From: Pseudonocardia sp.
GTDB lineage: Bacteria; Actinomycetota; Actinomycetes; Mycobacteriales; Pseudonocardiaceae
Direction of reading: 5' to 3'
NCBI GenBank assembly: GCA_019244295.1
Contig: JAFASX010000127.1
Span: forward strand, 1-40,982
DNA length: 40,982 nt
In this document: piece by piece, positions 8,929-18,494 of the stretch
How positions within the stretch are numbered: the stretch's first letter is position 1
Layout: each line of letters starts with the position of its first letter
Notes under the pieces: model-generated
Databases searched by the model: none
What the model saw: only the letters and a program-made list of their open reading frames with translations
What the model was told of the DNA's origin: nothing
Made by a program: the position numbers and the translations under genes

Positions 8929-11900
8929 CTGGACTAGCGGGAGCGCCGGATGTCCGTGCGCCAACCGCGGCTGGCGGCCCGCTCGCCAGGTCAGCCAGCA
9001 GCTGGGTACACCAGCCCAATAGCGCGGCGTCCCGCAGCGGTTCCGACGTGATGAGGCGCTGGCCGCCGGCGGGGTCCGTCGGCCGAGGCACCGTCACCTG
9101 CCGGCTAGCCGGCTTATAGACCGCGCGGGGATAGAGCCGCCGCAGCCGCAACTGCCCTGATTCCGGCAACTCCACCGGTCCGAGCCGGATTGAGCTACCC
9201 GCCCCGTTGGTGATCGCCACCTCGGTGATGCCAAGACGGCGGCAAGCTTGCCGGAAGGCGGCCACCGCGATCAGGTTGTGCACCGGTTCCGGCGGGGTAC
9301 CGTAGCGGTCGGTGAGTTCCTCTGTGATCGCGGCGAGCGCATCCGCGTCAGCTGCCTCGGCGATCTTGCGATAGACCTCGAGACGCAGCCGTTCTCCGCT
9401 CACGTACTCGTGCGGTACATGGGCATTCACCGGAAGCTCGATGCGCACCTCGGCCAGCGGCTGCTCCTCGGTCTGCGTGGCCCCGGCGCCACTGTGCTGG
9501 CGGAACGCGGCCACCGCCTCGCCGACCAGGCGGACATACAGGTCGAAGCCCACCCCGGCGATGTGACCGGACTGTTCGGCGCCCAGGATGTTGCCCGCGC
9601 CTCGGATCTCCAGGTCCTTCATCGCCACCGCCTGTCCGGCCCCCAACTCGGAGTGCTGGGCGATCGTGGCCAACCGGTCGTGCGCGGTTTCGGTGAGCGT
9701 GGTGTCCGCCGGGTATAGGAAATAGGCATACCCGCGTTCCCGCCCCCGGCCAACTCGACCGCGCAGCTGGTGCAGCTGAGACAAGCCCAGGTTCTCCGAC
9801 CGCTCTACGATCAAGGTGTTCGCGTTGGAGATGTCCAACCCATTCTCCACGATCGTGGTGCACACCAGCACGTCGTACTCGCGCTGCCAGAACCCGGAAA
9901 CGGTGCGCTCCAGCAGGTCCTCGTTCATCTGACCGTGCGCGACGGCGACTCGGGCCTCCGGCACCAGGTTGCGCACCATCTGCGCCGCTTTGTCGATGCT
10001 GGACACCCGGTTGTGCACGTAGAACACCTGGCCGTCGCGCAGCAGCTCGCGGCGGATAGCGGCGGCCACCTGCTTGGCGTCGTAAACGCCCACATAGGTC
10101 AGCACCGGATGGCGCTCCTCCGGCGGGGTGGCGATAGTGGACAGCTCGCGGATACCGGCCAGGCTCATCTCCAGCGTGCGCGGGATAGGCGTTGCGGACA
10201 TGGCCAGCATGTCGACGTGCGCGCGCAGCGCGGTGATGTACTCCTTGTGCTCAACACCGAAACGCTGCTCCTCATCCACGACAACCAGGCCGAGGTCCTT
10301 CCAGCGGATCCCAGTCTGCAGCAACCGGTGAGTGCCGATCACGACGTCGACAGTGCCCTCGGCCATCCCTTTGATCGTTTCGGCGGCCTCGGCGCGGTCG
10401 GTGAACCGGGACAGCCCCCGCACGGTGACCGGGAAGCTGCGCATCCGATCGCTGAAAGTCTGCAGGTGCTGGCTGGCCAACAGCGTGGTGGGCACCAAGA
10501 CCGCCACCTGCTTGCCGTCCTGCACGGCCTTGAACGCGGCTCGGACCGCGATCTCGGTTTTGCCGAAACCGACATCCCCGGAGATCACCCGGTCCATCGG
10601 GACCGGCTGCTCCATGTCGTGCTTGACCTCGTTGATCGCGGCCAGCTGGTCGGGCGTCTCGGTGTGTGGGAAGGCGTCCTCCAGCTCCCGTTGCCACGGG
10701 GTGTCCGGGGCGAACGCGTGCCCGGGGCTTGCCTTGCGGGCCGCGTAGAGCTGCACCAGCTGGGCGGCGATCTGTCTGACGGCCCCGCGCGCCTTGCTCT
10801 TGGTCTTAGCCCAGTCGCTACCGCCCATCCTGTTCAGCGTCGGCGTCTCGCCACCGATGTAGCGGCTCACCTCGTCGAGCTGATCGGTCGGCACGAACAG
10901 TCTGTCGGGCGGCTGACCTCGTTTAGCGGCGGCGTATTCCAAGACCAGGTACTCCCTGGTCGCGCCGCTGACGGTGCGCTCGCGCATTTCCATAAACCGC
11001 CCGATGCCGTGCTGGGCATGCACCACGTAGTCGCCGGGCTTGAGCGTCTCCAGCTGCACCGCGTTGCGCCGCCGGGAGGCCAGCTTTCGGACCTCACCGG
11101 TGGACACCCGGTTGCCGGTGAGGTCGGCCTCGGTGAGCACCACCAGGTTCAGCCCGGCAGCCACGAAGCCGTCGATGAGCCGGCCTCGGATGACGCTCAC
11201 CAGGCCCTTCTCCGGCGGCTTCGCGAGCCCACCTTCGATCAGCCGAGCGGGTACCTCGGCTTCGCCGAGCTGCGCAAGAGCGCGCTGCGCGGTGCCAGCA
11301 CCGGCCAGCACCAGCACGGCGGCCCCGCCAGCGGCGGTGTGTGCCCGCAGATCAGCCAGCGCCTTGGGCAGCTCACCTCGGTAGGACTCAATGGCACGGA
11401 AGCCGGGACGCAGCACGCCGTCGTCGTAGTCACCGCCAGCGGTGCCGAACGGGGTGAGCGTCCACCACGGCCGACCGGTGGCCCAGGCATGGTCAGCCAC
11501 ATCGTCCAGATCACGGTAGGCAGAGGAGCCTACGTCGATCGGTGCTTGAGCCTCGGTACCGGCCACGGCCAGCCAGGACGCTTCCAAGAACTCCTGCCCG
11601 GTACGCACCAGGTCCACCGCGCGCGTCCGGATCCGCTCGGGGTCGACCAGCAGCACGTGCGCCCCGGTCGGCAGCAGGTCGGTCAGGAGGTTCAGCTCGC
11701 CTTCGCACAGCGCCGGGATCAGCGACTCCATGCCCTCGCTCGGGATTCCTTCGGCCAGCCGACCGAGCAGCTCCGCCAGCGTGGCGTTGTTCTGGTGCGT
11801 CCGGGCTAACTCGGCCGCCTTGGCGCGGACCTGGTCGGTGAGCAGCAGCTCCCGGCACGGGGGCGCGTCGAGACGGTCCACCTTGCCAATCGAGCGCTGG

Positions 11901-12550
11901 TCGGCGACGGTGAAACCGCGCAGTTCGGAGACCTCGTCGCCCCACATCTCCACCCGCACTGGGTGCTCAGCGGTCGGCGAGAAGATGTCGACAATTCCGC
12001 CCCGGACGGCGAACTCGCCGCGCCCGGTGATCATGTCCACTCGCTCGTATGCCAGTTCGACTAATCGGTGCAGTAACGCCTCGAAGTCGTAGGTATCGCC
12101 GACCTGCAGCGTCAGCGGCTCCAACGCGCCGAGCCCCGGGGCGATCGGCTGGATCAGGCTGCGCACAGCCGCGACGACAACCCGCAGCGACGGGTCTCCG
12201 CCGACCAGCCGACGAAAGATCGAGTTACGGTGGCCCACCGTGTCCGACCTCGGTGAGAGCCGTTCGTGAGGCAGGGTCTCCCAGGACGGCAGCACGGCGA
12301 GAGCGTCGGCGCCGATCAGCTCACCCAGCGCGGTTCCCAGGTCTTCGGCCTCCCGCTCGGTGGCACACACCGCCAGCGTGGTGGGCACCCCATCGGCGCC
12401 GGCCAGCGCGCCGGCGACAAGCGGCCGCAGCGCGGGCGGGCCCTCGATACGCAGCGTCGACCGGCCGGCGGTGGCCAACACCGAGCTGAGACCGGGATCG
12501 GCGAGGGCAGCGGCGAGCAGCCCTGGCGAGGTGATGGATACGTCGGACAC
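8915..12550 (-). CDS. mfd: Transcription-repair coupling factor Mfd
   Basis: Mfd is a DNA translocase that removes RNA polymerase stalled at lesions and recruits the UvrABC repair machinery. The 1211-residue protein has the expected order. A UvrB-homology module (about 1-340) contains [19 protein letters not shown] and [16 protein letters not shown]. The CarD-like RNA-polymerase-interacting domain follows ([20 protein letters not shown]). Two RecG-type helicase lobes carry Walker [17 protein letters not shown], Walker B-like [20 protein letters not shown] and the GRVGRG motif VI. A C-terminal TRCF domain completes it. The start GTG 12550 has GAGGGG upstream. The open frame to 12694 adds 48 residues without similarity. 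It is 6 bp from the downstream lipoprotein ORF, so co-transcription is likely. Confidence 0.97.
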   Translation of the reverse strand: MSDVSITSPGLLAAALADPGLSSVLATAGRSTLRIEGPPALRPLVAGALAGADGVPTTLAVCATEREAEDLGTALGELIGADALAVLPSWETLPHERLSPRSDTVGHRNSIFRRLVGGDPSLRVVVAAVRSLIQPIAPGLGALEPLTLQVGDTYDFEALLHRLVELAYERVDMITGRGEFAVRGGIVDIFSPTAEHPVRVEMWGDEVSELRGFTVADQRSIGKVDRLDAPPCRELLLTDQVRAKAAELARTHQNNATLAELLGRLAEGIPSEGMESLIPALCEGELNLLTDLLPTGAHVLLVDPERIRTRAVDLVRTGQEFLEASWLAVAGTEAQAPIDVGSSAYRDLDDVADHAWATGRPWWTLTPFGTAGGDYDDGVLRPGFRAIESYRGELPKALADLRAHTAAGGAAVLVLAGAGTAQRALAQLGEAEVPARLIEGGLAKPPEKGLVSVIRGRLIDGFVAAGLNLVVLTEADLTGNRVSTGEVRKLASRRRNAVQLETLKPGDYVVHAQHGIGRFMEMRERTVSGATREYLVLEYAAAKRGQPPDRLFVPTDQLDEVSRYIGGETPTLNRMGGSDWAKTKSKARGAVRQIAAQLVQLYAARKASPGHAFAPDTPWQRELEDAFPHTETPDQLAAINEVKHDMEQPVPMDRVISGDVGFGKTEIAVRAAFKAVQDGKQVAVLVPTTLLASQHLQTFSDRMRSFPVTVRGLSRFTDRAEAAETIKGMAEGTVDVVIGTHRLLQTGIRWKDLGLVVVDEEQRFGVEHKEYITALRAHVDMLAMSATPIPRTLEMSLAGIRELSTIATPPEERHPVLTYVGVYDAKQVAAAIRRELLRDGQVFYVHNRVSSIDKAAQMVRNLVPEARVAVAHGQMNEDLLERTVSGFWQREYDVLVCTTIVENGLDISNANTLIVERSENLGLSQLHQLRGRVGRGRERGYAYFLYPADTTLTETAHDRLATIAQHSELGAGQAVAMKDLEIRGAGNILGAEQSGHIAGVGFDLYVRLVGEAVAAFRQHSGAGATQTEEQPLAEVRIELPVNAHVPHEYVSGERLRLEVYRKIAEAADADALAAITEELTDRYGTPPEPVHNLIAVAAFRQACRRLGITEVAITNGAGSSIRLGPVELPESGQLRLRRLYPRAVYKPASRQVTVPRPTDPAGGQRLITSEPLRDAALLGWCTQLLADLASGPPAAVGARTSGAPASPDGRV

Positions 12551-12733
12551 TGCCAGGATCCCCTCAATGCAAGACGCGGACGGGCGCGCGGGCGGACCCC
12601 TGCCCGCGCCGAGCGCCCTGGCCGGGGTCTCACCTACCAGCCTACGTGCCCGCCCCGACAAAACCCGTTGGAGGGCGGTCCACCGCGCGAGCACAACTAG
12701 CGCTGCGCGAGCGGAACGTTAGCGAGCACAGCG
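12551..12733. other. Spacer between tricorn and mfd
   Basis: This 183-bp spacer separates two genes transcribed leftward. It should contain the mfd promoter and possibly the tricorn terminator. A REP-like motif GCGAGCGGAACGTTAGCGAG lies at about 12707-12726. No convincing hairpin or -10/-35 pair was recognised. Confidence 0.3.
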
Positions 12734-15700
12734 TCACGTGCGCGGTGGCAGCGGCTGGCGGGTAAGAGACGGGCGGGTGGATGGGTCCGGGGGCACGGCG
12801 GCCGGCCGCTCCGCCAACGCGGCCAACGCCAGATCCACCGCGGCGGCCAGCTGCGGATCCCGGCCGGCGGCATGGTCGGCCGGGCTCATCACCACCTCGA
12901 CATCCGGGCTGACCCCGGTGTTCTCCACCCCCCACCCCAGGTGATCGAACCAGGTTGAGTACCGAGGCTGAGTGACCAACGTGCCGTCCAGCAGACGGTA
13001 GCGGCTGTCGATACCGATGACCCCACCCCAGGTTCGCACACCGACGACCGGTCCGATGCCGACCCGTTGGAAGGCCGCGGTGACGATGTCGCCGTCGGAC
13101 CCGGAGAACTCGTCGGCGACCGCCACCACCGGACCGCGCGGGGCGTCCAGCGGATAGGTCGTTGGCTGGCCGTGTCGCATCACGTCCCAACCGATCACCC
13201 GCCGGGCGAGTTTCTCGATCACCAGCTGGGACAGGTGTCCACCCCGGTTGCCTCGGACGTCGACGATCAGCCCATCGCGGGCGGTCTCGCGGCTCAGGTC
13301 GCGGTGCAGCTGAGCCCAGCCGTTGGCCACCATGTCTGGCATGTGCAGATAGCCCAACCGGCCTTCGGAACGGTCGGCGACGTACGCTCGCCGACCGGCC
13401 ACCCAGTCCTGGTAGCGCAGCTGCTCGTCGTCGGCCAGCGGCAACACCACCACCCGCCGCACGGTCGGCTCGCCGGTGCCGTCCCCGTCAGAGAGGACAG
13501 TCAACTCGACCGGCTTGCCGGCCGTGTCGAGCAGCAGCGGCGCGGGCCCGAGCCGGGGGTCGATCGGACGGCCACCGACCGCGAGCAACACGTCACCGGC
13601 GCGCACATCTACCCCGGGAGCGGTTAGCGGGCTGCGGGCACGGGGGTCGGATGACTCCCCCGGCAGTACCCGCTCCACCCGCCAGCGATCATCCGGTCCG
13701 CGTGCCAGGTCCGCGCCGAGCAGTCCGGGATTGCCCCCGGAACCCCCGCGCCACAGGGGCGCCACATAGGCGTGCGAGGTGCCGAGCTCACCCTGCACCT
13801 CCCAGAGCAGATCGACCAGGTCATCGTGGCTGCCCACCGCGTCGACCAGCGGCCGATACCTCGCCAGCTCACCGGCCCAGTCAACGCCGGACATGTCGGC
13901 CACCCAGAAATGGTCACGCATCAGCCGACCAGCCTCGTCGAACATCTGCCGCCATTCCTCGGTGGGGTTAACCGTGACCGAGATCCGTTTGACGTCGATC
14001 TCGAACTCGTCACCGCTGGGATCACTGGGCGCATCCGGACCGGACCGGTCGGTGCGCAGCACCCTAAGCGTCTGCCGATCGCGTACCACTAGCCGGGTAC
14101 CGTCCCCGCTCACCTCGAACGCGGTCGTCGAATCGGCTATCACGTCGCACTTGCGGCGCACCAGGTCGTATCGCTCCAACACCGGGCGTGGCCAATGCGC
14201 GCCCTCGGCCAGACCAACACCGAGCGCCCCGACCGGGGCGCTGCGCAGCCACAGCAGGCAATCCTTACCGACGCGCAATCGCCGGTAGAGTGCTTCGGCG
14301 ACCGGCAACGGCACCACCCGCTCGGCCAGCCCAACCGGATCGACCTGCATCTTGGGTCCACCACCCTGGCCGTTAGCCGTTTTGCTGTCCGCCGATGGCC
14401 CGGTGTTCTCGGCGGACGCCGCTGTTTCCGCCGAGGGCGAGGCTCCGTCGCGCGGTGTCGTACCAGACCCATCCGACAATTGCGCCGGACGCCCGTCCAG
14501 GGAAGGCCCGAAAGGCGACGGCGTGCGCGCGGCCAACGGCACCAGAAACGGTCGGCAGCCGTTGGGAAACGACATGTCGAAGACGTGCTCGTCGTACACG
14601 GGATCGAAGCTGCGGCGGGACAGGAACGCCAGGTAGCGTCCGTCCGCGGTGAACACCGGGTTGGTGTCCACGAACCGGGGCTCAGTCACCGCGATCGGGA
14701 CAGTGACCTGCTCGGTCACGTCGGCGATCAAGATTCGGCGCAGCCCTGGCTCCGCTGGATCCGACCAAGCCAGCCAGGTGCTGTCCGGGGAAAAAGCCAG
14801 CCCAGACACCTCACCATCAGCGCCGACGGCCAGTTCGGTAAACGTTCCGGACGCGCCGTCCAGCACCAGCAGCCTTCCGTCGTGGCAGGCGACGGCGACT
14901 TTCGATCCGTCCGGAGCGGCGGCCAGCTCGAGTACCCGGCCGATTTCATCATGGCCGTACACCTCCGGCGTCGGCACTACGTTGGCTGTCGCATCGCTGT
15001 CCGGCGACCCGGTCCCCGCGCCCTCCGGCGCATCACTCAACGGGGCGATGTATACAGCGTCCTCACCGGTGGCGTCGCTAACCCAGACCACGAAGTCCGA
15101 GCCCAGCGGCCGGGCCAGCCGGGCCCGCGCTCCGTCCGTGGCGGCCAGTACACGCGCTGGCCCGTCGCGGTGCACCAACCGATGCACGGTACCGCGCACC
15201 TCGACAATGCTGAGTCGCCCGGTCTTGTCCGGTATCGCCGAAGCAAGGTAGCGGGCCGCGCTGGCTTGATATGGGGCCCGCGCCGAACGCGGACCGCCCA
15301 GACGTACGTCCAGCCGGCGAGCCGGTTGGTCGAGCGCATCCAGTAGCCACAGTTGGCCGGCACACTCATAGACGATCCGAGTGCCATCGGTGGTGGCATG
15401 CCGGGCGTAGAACGGCGGCTGGTCACCGCCTTCGACACCGTGGTCGGTGTGCCGACGCAGGTCAGTGCCCGATACGTCGGTGCCCGACCCAGCGCCGACT
15501 GAGTAGACGTTGCCCCATCCCTCATGATCAGAGATGAACGCTACACGACGGGACGGGCCATCTCCAAGAAGCATCGGCGACTCGATATTGCCGTTCAGCT
15601 CGGCAAGCAGCTGAGCGAACTCGCCGTCGCCGGCGGCGTCCCACCACAGCTTGCCGGTCGTGCCACCCCGGTAACGCTTCCACCACGCCGGCTCCCGAGA

Positions 15701-16153
15701 CGACACTGAGGTCAACAGCACGCACCCTCCCGGCCCGAGCACGATGTTCGACACCGGCCCGTACGGCAGCCGTCGAGCCGGCCCCCCATTGCCGGGAACA
15801 GCGTAAGCCCAGGTCCACCGACTGAACGGCTGATCAGCGGCACTCAGCGCGACAACGTCGTCCGAATCGGTCCAACCGATGGTGCGCGTGCAGTGATTCC
15901 CCCAGTAGGTGAGCCGAGTGGCAAGGCCACCCTCGGTATCGGCCACGTGCACTTCAGGGGCTTGATCCCGCCACGACGTCCACGCCACCCGAGTGCCGTC
16001 GTCGGTCAGGCGAGGGTTGGCCACCGGCACCTGGTCGGCCGACAATCGGTAAGCACGCCCACCCTCGGCCGGGGCCAGCCACACGTCATCCTCCGCGACG
16101 AACGTCAACAACGAGCCGCGAAGGTGCGGGAAGCGCAGATAACTCGACGACAT
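12734..16153 (-). CDS. Tricorn-type serine protease (S41)
   Basis: Tricorn proteases are large cytoplasmic peptidases that degrade oligopeptides released by the proteasome. This 1139-residue protein matches the archaeal and actinobacterial family in size. It has two N-terminal beta-propellers (about 1-320 and 340-680, with many AFSPDSTWLAWSD-like blades), a helical segment, a PDZ domain (about 830-900) and a C-terminal S41 core. Catalytic residues can be placed by spacing against Thermoplasma tricorn: nucleophile Ser1019 in SGSDGD, Glu1077 in WGVENTG exactly 58 residues later, and His about 219 residues earlier in LGTSHAYV. A low-complexity Ser/Thr/Gly-rich insert interrupts the second propeller region (about 530-600). 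The ATG lies 9 bp after a small ORF on the same strand. Confidence 0.93.
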   Translation of the reverse strand: MSSSYLRFPHLRGSLLTFVAEDDVWLAPAEGGRAYRLSADQVPVANPRLTDDGTRVAWTSWRDQAPEVHVADTEGGLATRLTYWGNHCTRTIGWTDSDDVVALSAADQPFSRWTWAYAVPGNGGPARRLPYGPVSNIVLGPGGCVLLTSVSSREPAWWKRYRGGTTGKLWWDAAGDGEFAQLLAELNGNIESPMLLGDGPSRRVAFISDHEGWGNVYSVGAGSGTDVSGTDLRRHTDHGVEGGDQPPFYARHATTDGTRIVYECAGQLWLLDALDQPARRLDVRLGGPRSARAPYQASAARYLASAIPDKTGRLSIVEVRGTVHRLVHRDGPARVLAATDGARARLARPLGSDFVVWVSDATGEDAVYIAPLSDAPEGAGTGSPDSDATANVVPTPEVYGHDEIGRVLELAAAPDGSKVAVACHDGRLLVLDGASGTFTELAVGADGEVSGLAFSPDSTWLAWSDPAEPGLRRILIADVTEQVTVPIAVTEPRFVDTNPVFTADGRYLAFLSRRSFDPVYDEHVFDMSFPNGCRPFLVPLAARTPSPFGPSLDGRPAQLSDGSGTTPRDGASPSAETAASAENTGPSADSKTANGQGGGPKMQVDPVGLAERVVPLPVAEALYRRLRVGKDCLLWLRSAPVGALGVGLAEGAHWPRPVLERYDLVRRKCDVIADSTTAFEVSGDGTRLVVRDRQTLRVLRTDRSGPDAPSDPSGDEFEIDVKRISVTVNPTEEWRQMFDEAGRLMRDHFWVADMSGVDWAGELARYRPLVDAVGSHDDLVDLLWEVQGELGTSHAYVAPLWRGGSGGNPGLLGADLARGPDDRWRVERVLPGESSDPRARSPLTAPGVDVRAGDVLLAVGGRPIDPRLGPAPLLLDTAGKPVELTVLSDGDGTGEPTVRRVVVLPLADDEQLRYQDWVAGRRAYVADRSEGRLGYLHMPDMVANGWAQLHRDLSRETARDGLIVDVRGNRGGHLSQLVIEKLARRVIGWDVMRHGQPTTYPLDAPRGPVVAVADEFSGSDGDIVTAAFQRVGIGPVVGVRTWGGVIGIDSRYRLLDGTLVTQPRYSTWFDHLGWGVENTGVSPDVEVVMSPADHAAGRDPQLAAAVDLALAALAERPAAVPPDPSTRPSLTRQPLPPRT

Positions 16154-16162
16154 GGCCTCTGA

Positions 16163-16282
16163 TTACTTACGGTACTTGTCGGCAACCGGGTGACGCGGGT
16201 CGGCGGACTCCAGGGCCGCCAGCAGTGCGGCGACCAGCGCCAGCCAGCGCGACGCGGCGAAGGGAACCTCGTGATGATCCAG
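16163..16282 (-). CDS. Possible 39-codon small protein with CTG start, upstream of tricorn
   Basis: A short frame ends with TAA 9 bp before the tricorn ATG. Its product contains PFAASRWLALVAALLAALES and then ADPRHPVADKYRK: one hydrophobic/amphipathic helix followed by a charged tail. Third codon positions are almost all G or C, as in neighbouring real genes. No in-frame ATG, GTG or TTG exists back to the preceding TAG. The only candidate is CTG at 16282, which has a strong AGGGAGG Shine-Dalgarno 8 nt upstream. A GTG in another frame 4 nt after that Shine-Dalgarno would give a basic, unconvincing 39-mer. The product family is not recognised. It may be translationally coupled to tricorn. Confidence 0.5.
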   Translation of the reverse strand: MDHHEVPFAASRWLALVAALLAALESADPRHPVADKYRK

Positions 16283-16332
16283 ACACGGTTCCTCCCTAAG
16301 GATCGGATTCCTGCGCGCTGATCGTTCACACG

Positions 16333-16364
16333 TCGATCCGGTGTCCGATCGGACACCGGATCGA
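16333..16364. promoter_or_regulatory. 32-bp perfect palindrome upstream of tricorn and its small ORF
   Basis: The half-site TCGATCCGGTGTCCGA is followed directly by its exact reverse complement, centred between 16348 and 16349. It lies about 50 bp upstream of the small ORF and 160 bp downstream of the Wzz-like gene. No T-tract follows on either strand, so an operator for a dimeric or tetrameric regulator is at least as likely as a terminator. Confidence 0.7.
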
Positions 16365-16525
16365 GCCGCGATGTCCAGGCTCTAATGCCCAGATTAGCCG
16401 CAGATAGCGATCGATTGACCCGTTTTAGGCCACCGCCGGGGCGATGTTTGGGGGCAAGCCTGGGGCTCGCGCCGGGTCAGTCTACTTGGATCTGCCCAGG
16501 CCGGTGGTCCCGACACCACGATCCG
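16365..16525. other. Non-coding remainder of the Wzz-like/tricorn spacer
   Basis: The whole spacer runs from 16283 to 16525. Apart from the palindrome and the Shine-Dalgarno of the small ORF, I see no gene, tRNA or clear promoter. A rightward reading frame overlaps here but has no coding character. Confidence 0.4.
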
Positions 16526-18352
16526 TCAGCCAAACACCCACGGGTCTTCACGTTCCGACGACCGGGAACCACCGCTGCCGTTGGCTGGGATGGATTGCTT
16601 CGCGGCGGCCGACCCATCGTGAGCCCTATCCGAGACGTCCGGCTCATCAAAGTCCGGCCAGCCGTCCAGCTCGGGTTCGACGCGGCGGTGATCGACATGG
16701 TAATCCGCTTTGTTGTACGCGGCCGGTTGCGGCGCGTCGTTAACCGACAAATTAGGCGCGTCGTTAACCGACAAATAAACGGGCAGCCATCGATCAGAGC
16801 CAGCGATCGGCTCAACCACAGGCGCCCACAGGTCGGCGGCATCGAACGTCACCGGATCGAGCTCTTCGACACGGTCCGCCGAGTGGGGCTGAACTGTTGG
16901 CTGCGGGGCTGTGTCATCCAGTGGACTCTTAATCGGCGAATCGTCTGGCGGCGCGGAAGACGCCGAGCTGGTGACGGTCGTCGGGCGGCTACCCGGCGCT
17001 CCGGGCGGTGGCATTCCCAGTGGTGCCCGCCCGCGCGGCGCCGTCGCCGACCCGAGCGGTCCAGGAGCGCGGTCTGGCTCCTGCTGTTCGGGCATCGACT
17101 CTACCGATGGCGGAAGCAAAAGTGGTATGGGTAGCGAATGCGACGAAAGTGACGGCTCAGGCGCCACCAGCGGCTGTGGCCGCGGGGAAGGCCGCGGCGG
17201 GAGCGAGTCACTGGTACGGGAGAGCGAACCGGGCGGATACACCGGTGGGGACACGGGCAACGGTGAGGAGAGCGGGGGCGGGTTCTGGGGCATGGCCCGC
17301 GTCGGCCCCGTGCCGGAGGGCTCCTGCCCCGGAGGACGCTCGACAGCGGCCGGTGGCTTCGGTGCTGGCTGGCGGACGGATCCAGACGGCGGCGGTGGAG
17401 TCGGCCGCGGCCGTTGAGGGGGTGGACGCTCCCAGGGCGAACGCTCCTCGGGCGGACGTTCCCGGGGCGAACGCCGACCCTCTTGCGCCGGCGGACCCGC
17501 CGAACCGACTGAACGCATCGGGCTCCCTGGATGTGCTGGATGTGTTGGCCTGGTCCGCATCGACCCGGTCGACCGGGTCAGCGCCGTAGCCGCAACTGGC
17601 ATTGAGGAGGCCACAGCGGGTGGCGAGGGGGGTGGCGAGGGAGTGTCCGGCTCTTCGACGGACGGACTGACCGAGGGCAGCTCAGGCTGGCCACTCAGCT
17701 GGCCGTCACCGGAACCGCCGGCCTGCGCCAACGCCCTACGACGCCGGTCGCTACGCTCAGTGGCGGCGGCGAGTATGATCGACAACATTAGACCGAAAAC
17801 CAAGGTGACCGCGAAGACTTTCACTCCGGTAGTGCGCACCGGGATCAAGACGCTCAGCGGGACCGGGGTATCCAGGGTCATCCGACCGCTCGCCGGAACC
17901 TGACGTTCGTCTTGCAGAGCCGTGAGCCGTTCGGCCAGCCGGGAACTAGCCGCTTTGGCTGACTCATTCGCCCCAGCCTGGTCGGCCGCCCGCGCCTCCA
18001 CAGTGATCAACGGAGTGTTCGGTCGCTGCCGGATCTTGACCGCCTCACCTGGCGTGCGCTGAGAGCGATCCGACGGCCACTGGGGTCGAACCGACGCGAC
18101 CAGATCCGCCGCTACGGCCTTCGCGCTAGGGAACGGGTTTTGCGGCAATCGGCCACCCGAGCCGGCCGATCGAGCATCGGCCGAGTACGAGGCGTTGATC
18201 TGATGCGGCACGACCTGATGCACCACGCTAGCGCGGTAGACAACGGGCATATGGGTGTAGGCCAGCCAGGACACGCCGAACGACAGAAGCATGAACGGAA
18301 CGAGGAGATACCACCGTCGAGCCGCCATTCCAAAGATTCGCCAAACGCCCAC
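16526..18352 (-). CDS. Wzz-like chain-length determinant membrane protein with Pro-rich tail
   Basis: This 608-residue membrane protein has the topology of polysaccharide co-polymerases. A first membrane helix lies at about 15-33 (YLLVPFMLLSFGVSWLAYT), an extracytoplasmic region of about 140 residues follows, and a second helix lies at about 175-197 (VKVFAVTLVFGLMLSIILAAA). The remaining 400 residues are a Pro/Ser/Arg-rich, probably disordered cytoplasmic tail without a visible kinase Walker motif. Wzz-type proteins regulate exopolysaccharide length with a polymerase, but none is encoded nearby. The GTG start is preceded by AGGTGA. An in-frame 24-bp duplication adds eight residues (SVNDAPNL) near the C-terminus. 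It is followed upstream by PIG-L and desaturase genes on the same strand. The functional call rests on topology and weak similarity. Confidence 0.65.
   Translation of the reverse strand: MGVWRIFGMAARRWYLLVPFMLLSFGVSWLAYTHMPVVYRASVVHQVVPHQINASYSADARSAGSGGRLPQNPFPSAKAVAADLVASVRPQWPSDRSQRTPGEAVKIRQRPNTPLITVEARAADQAGANESAKAASSRLAERLTALQDERQVPASGRMTLDTPVPLSVLIPVRTTGVKVFAVTLVFGLMLSIILAAATERSDRRRRALAQAGGSGDGQLSGQPELPSVSPSVEEPDTPSPPPSPPAVASSMPVAATALTRSTGSMRTRPTHPAHPGSPMRSVGSAGPPAQEGRRSPRERPPEERSPWERPPPQRPRPTPPPPSGSVRQPAPKPPAAVERPPGQEPSGTGPTRAMPQNPPPLSSPLPVSPPVYPPGSLSRTSDSLPPRPSPRPQPLVAPEPSLSSHSLPIPLLLPPSVESMPEQQEPDRAPGPLGSATAPRGRAPLGMPPPGAPGSRPTTVTSSASSAPPDDSPIKSPLDDTAPQPTVQPHSADRVEELDPVTFDAADLWAPVVEPIAGSDRWLPVYLSVNDAPNLSVNDAPQPAAYNKADYHVDHRRVEPELDGWPDFDEPDVSDRAHDGSAAAKQSIPANGSGGSRSSEREDPWVFG
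16731..16776. repeat. 24-bp-period in-frame duplication in the Wzz-like gene
   Basis: The 22-base stretch beginning GGCGCGTCGTTAACCGAC occurs at 16731-16752 and again, identically, at 16755-16776. It encodes two copies of LSVNDAP in the disordered tail. Confidence 0.9.
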
Positions 18353-18494
18353 CCGCTCACCTCATTTGGGTCGACTGGCCACATACCGTACCGGGTCGAG
18401 CACAAGTAGTGAGAGCGGGGGGATCACCGGGGCCCGAACTGGGGGCCAGAGAAGTCGCGCACCCGGATCAGACCCAGAGGCCAGATCAGCCAGA

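Noticed and set aside
9770..11809. 679-codon rightward ORF inside mfd
   Set aside because: It is a GC-skew shadow antisense to a fully conserved mfd, with no recognisable domain.
16105..16356. 83-codon leftward ORF overlapping the tricorn start
   Set aside because: It overlaps tricorn by about 50 bp, has poor codon bias, and occupies a different frame from the better-supported 39-codon ORF.
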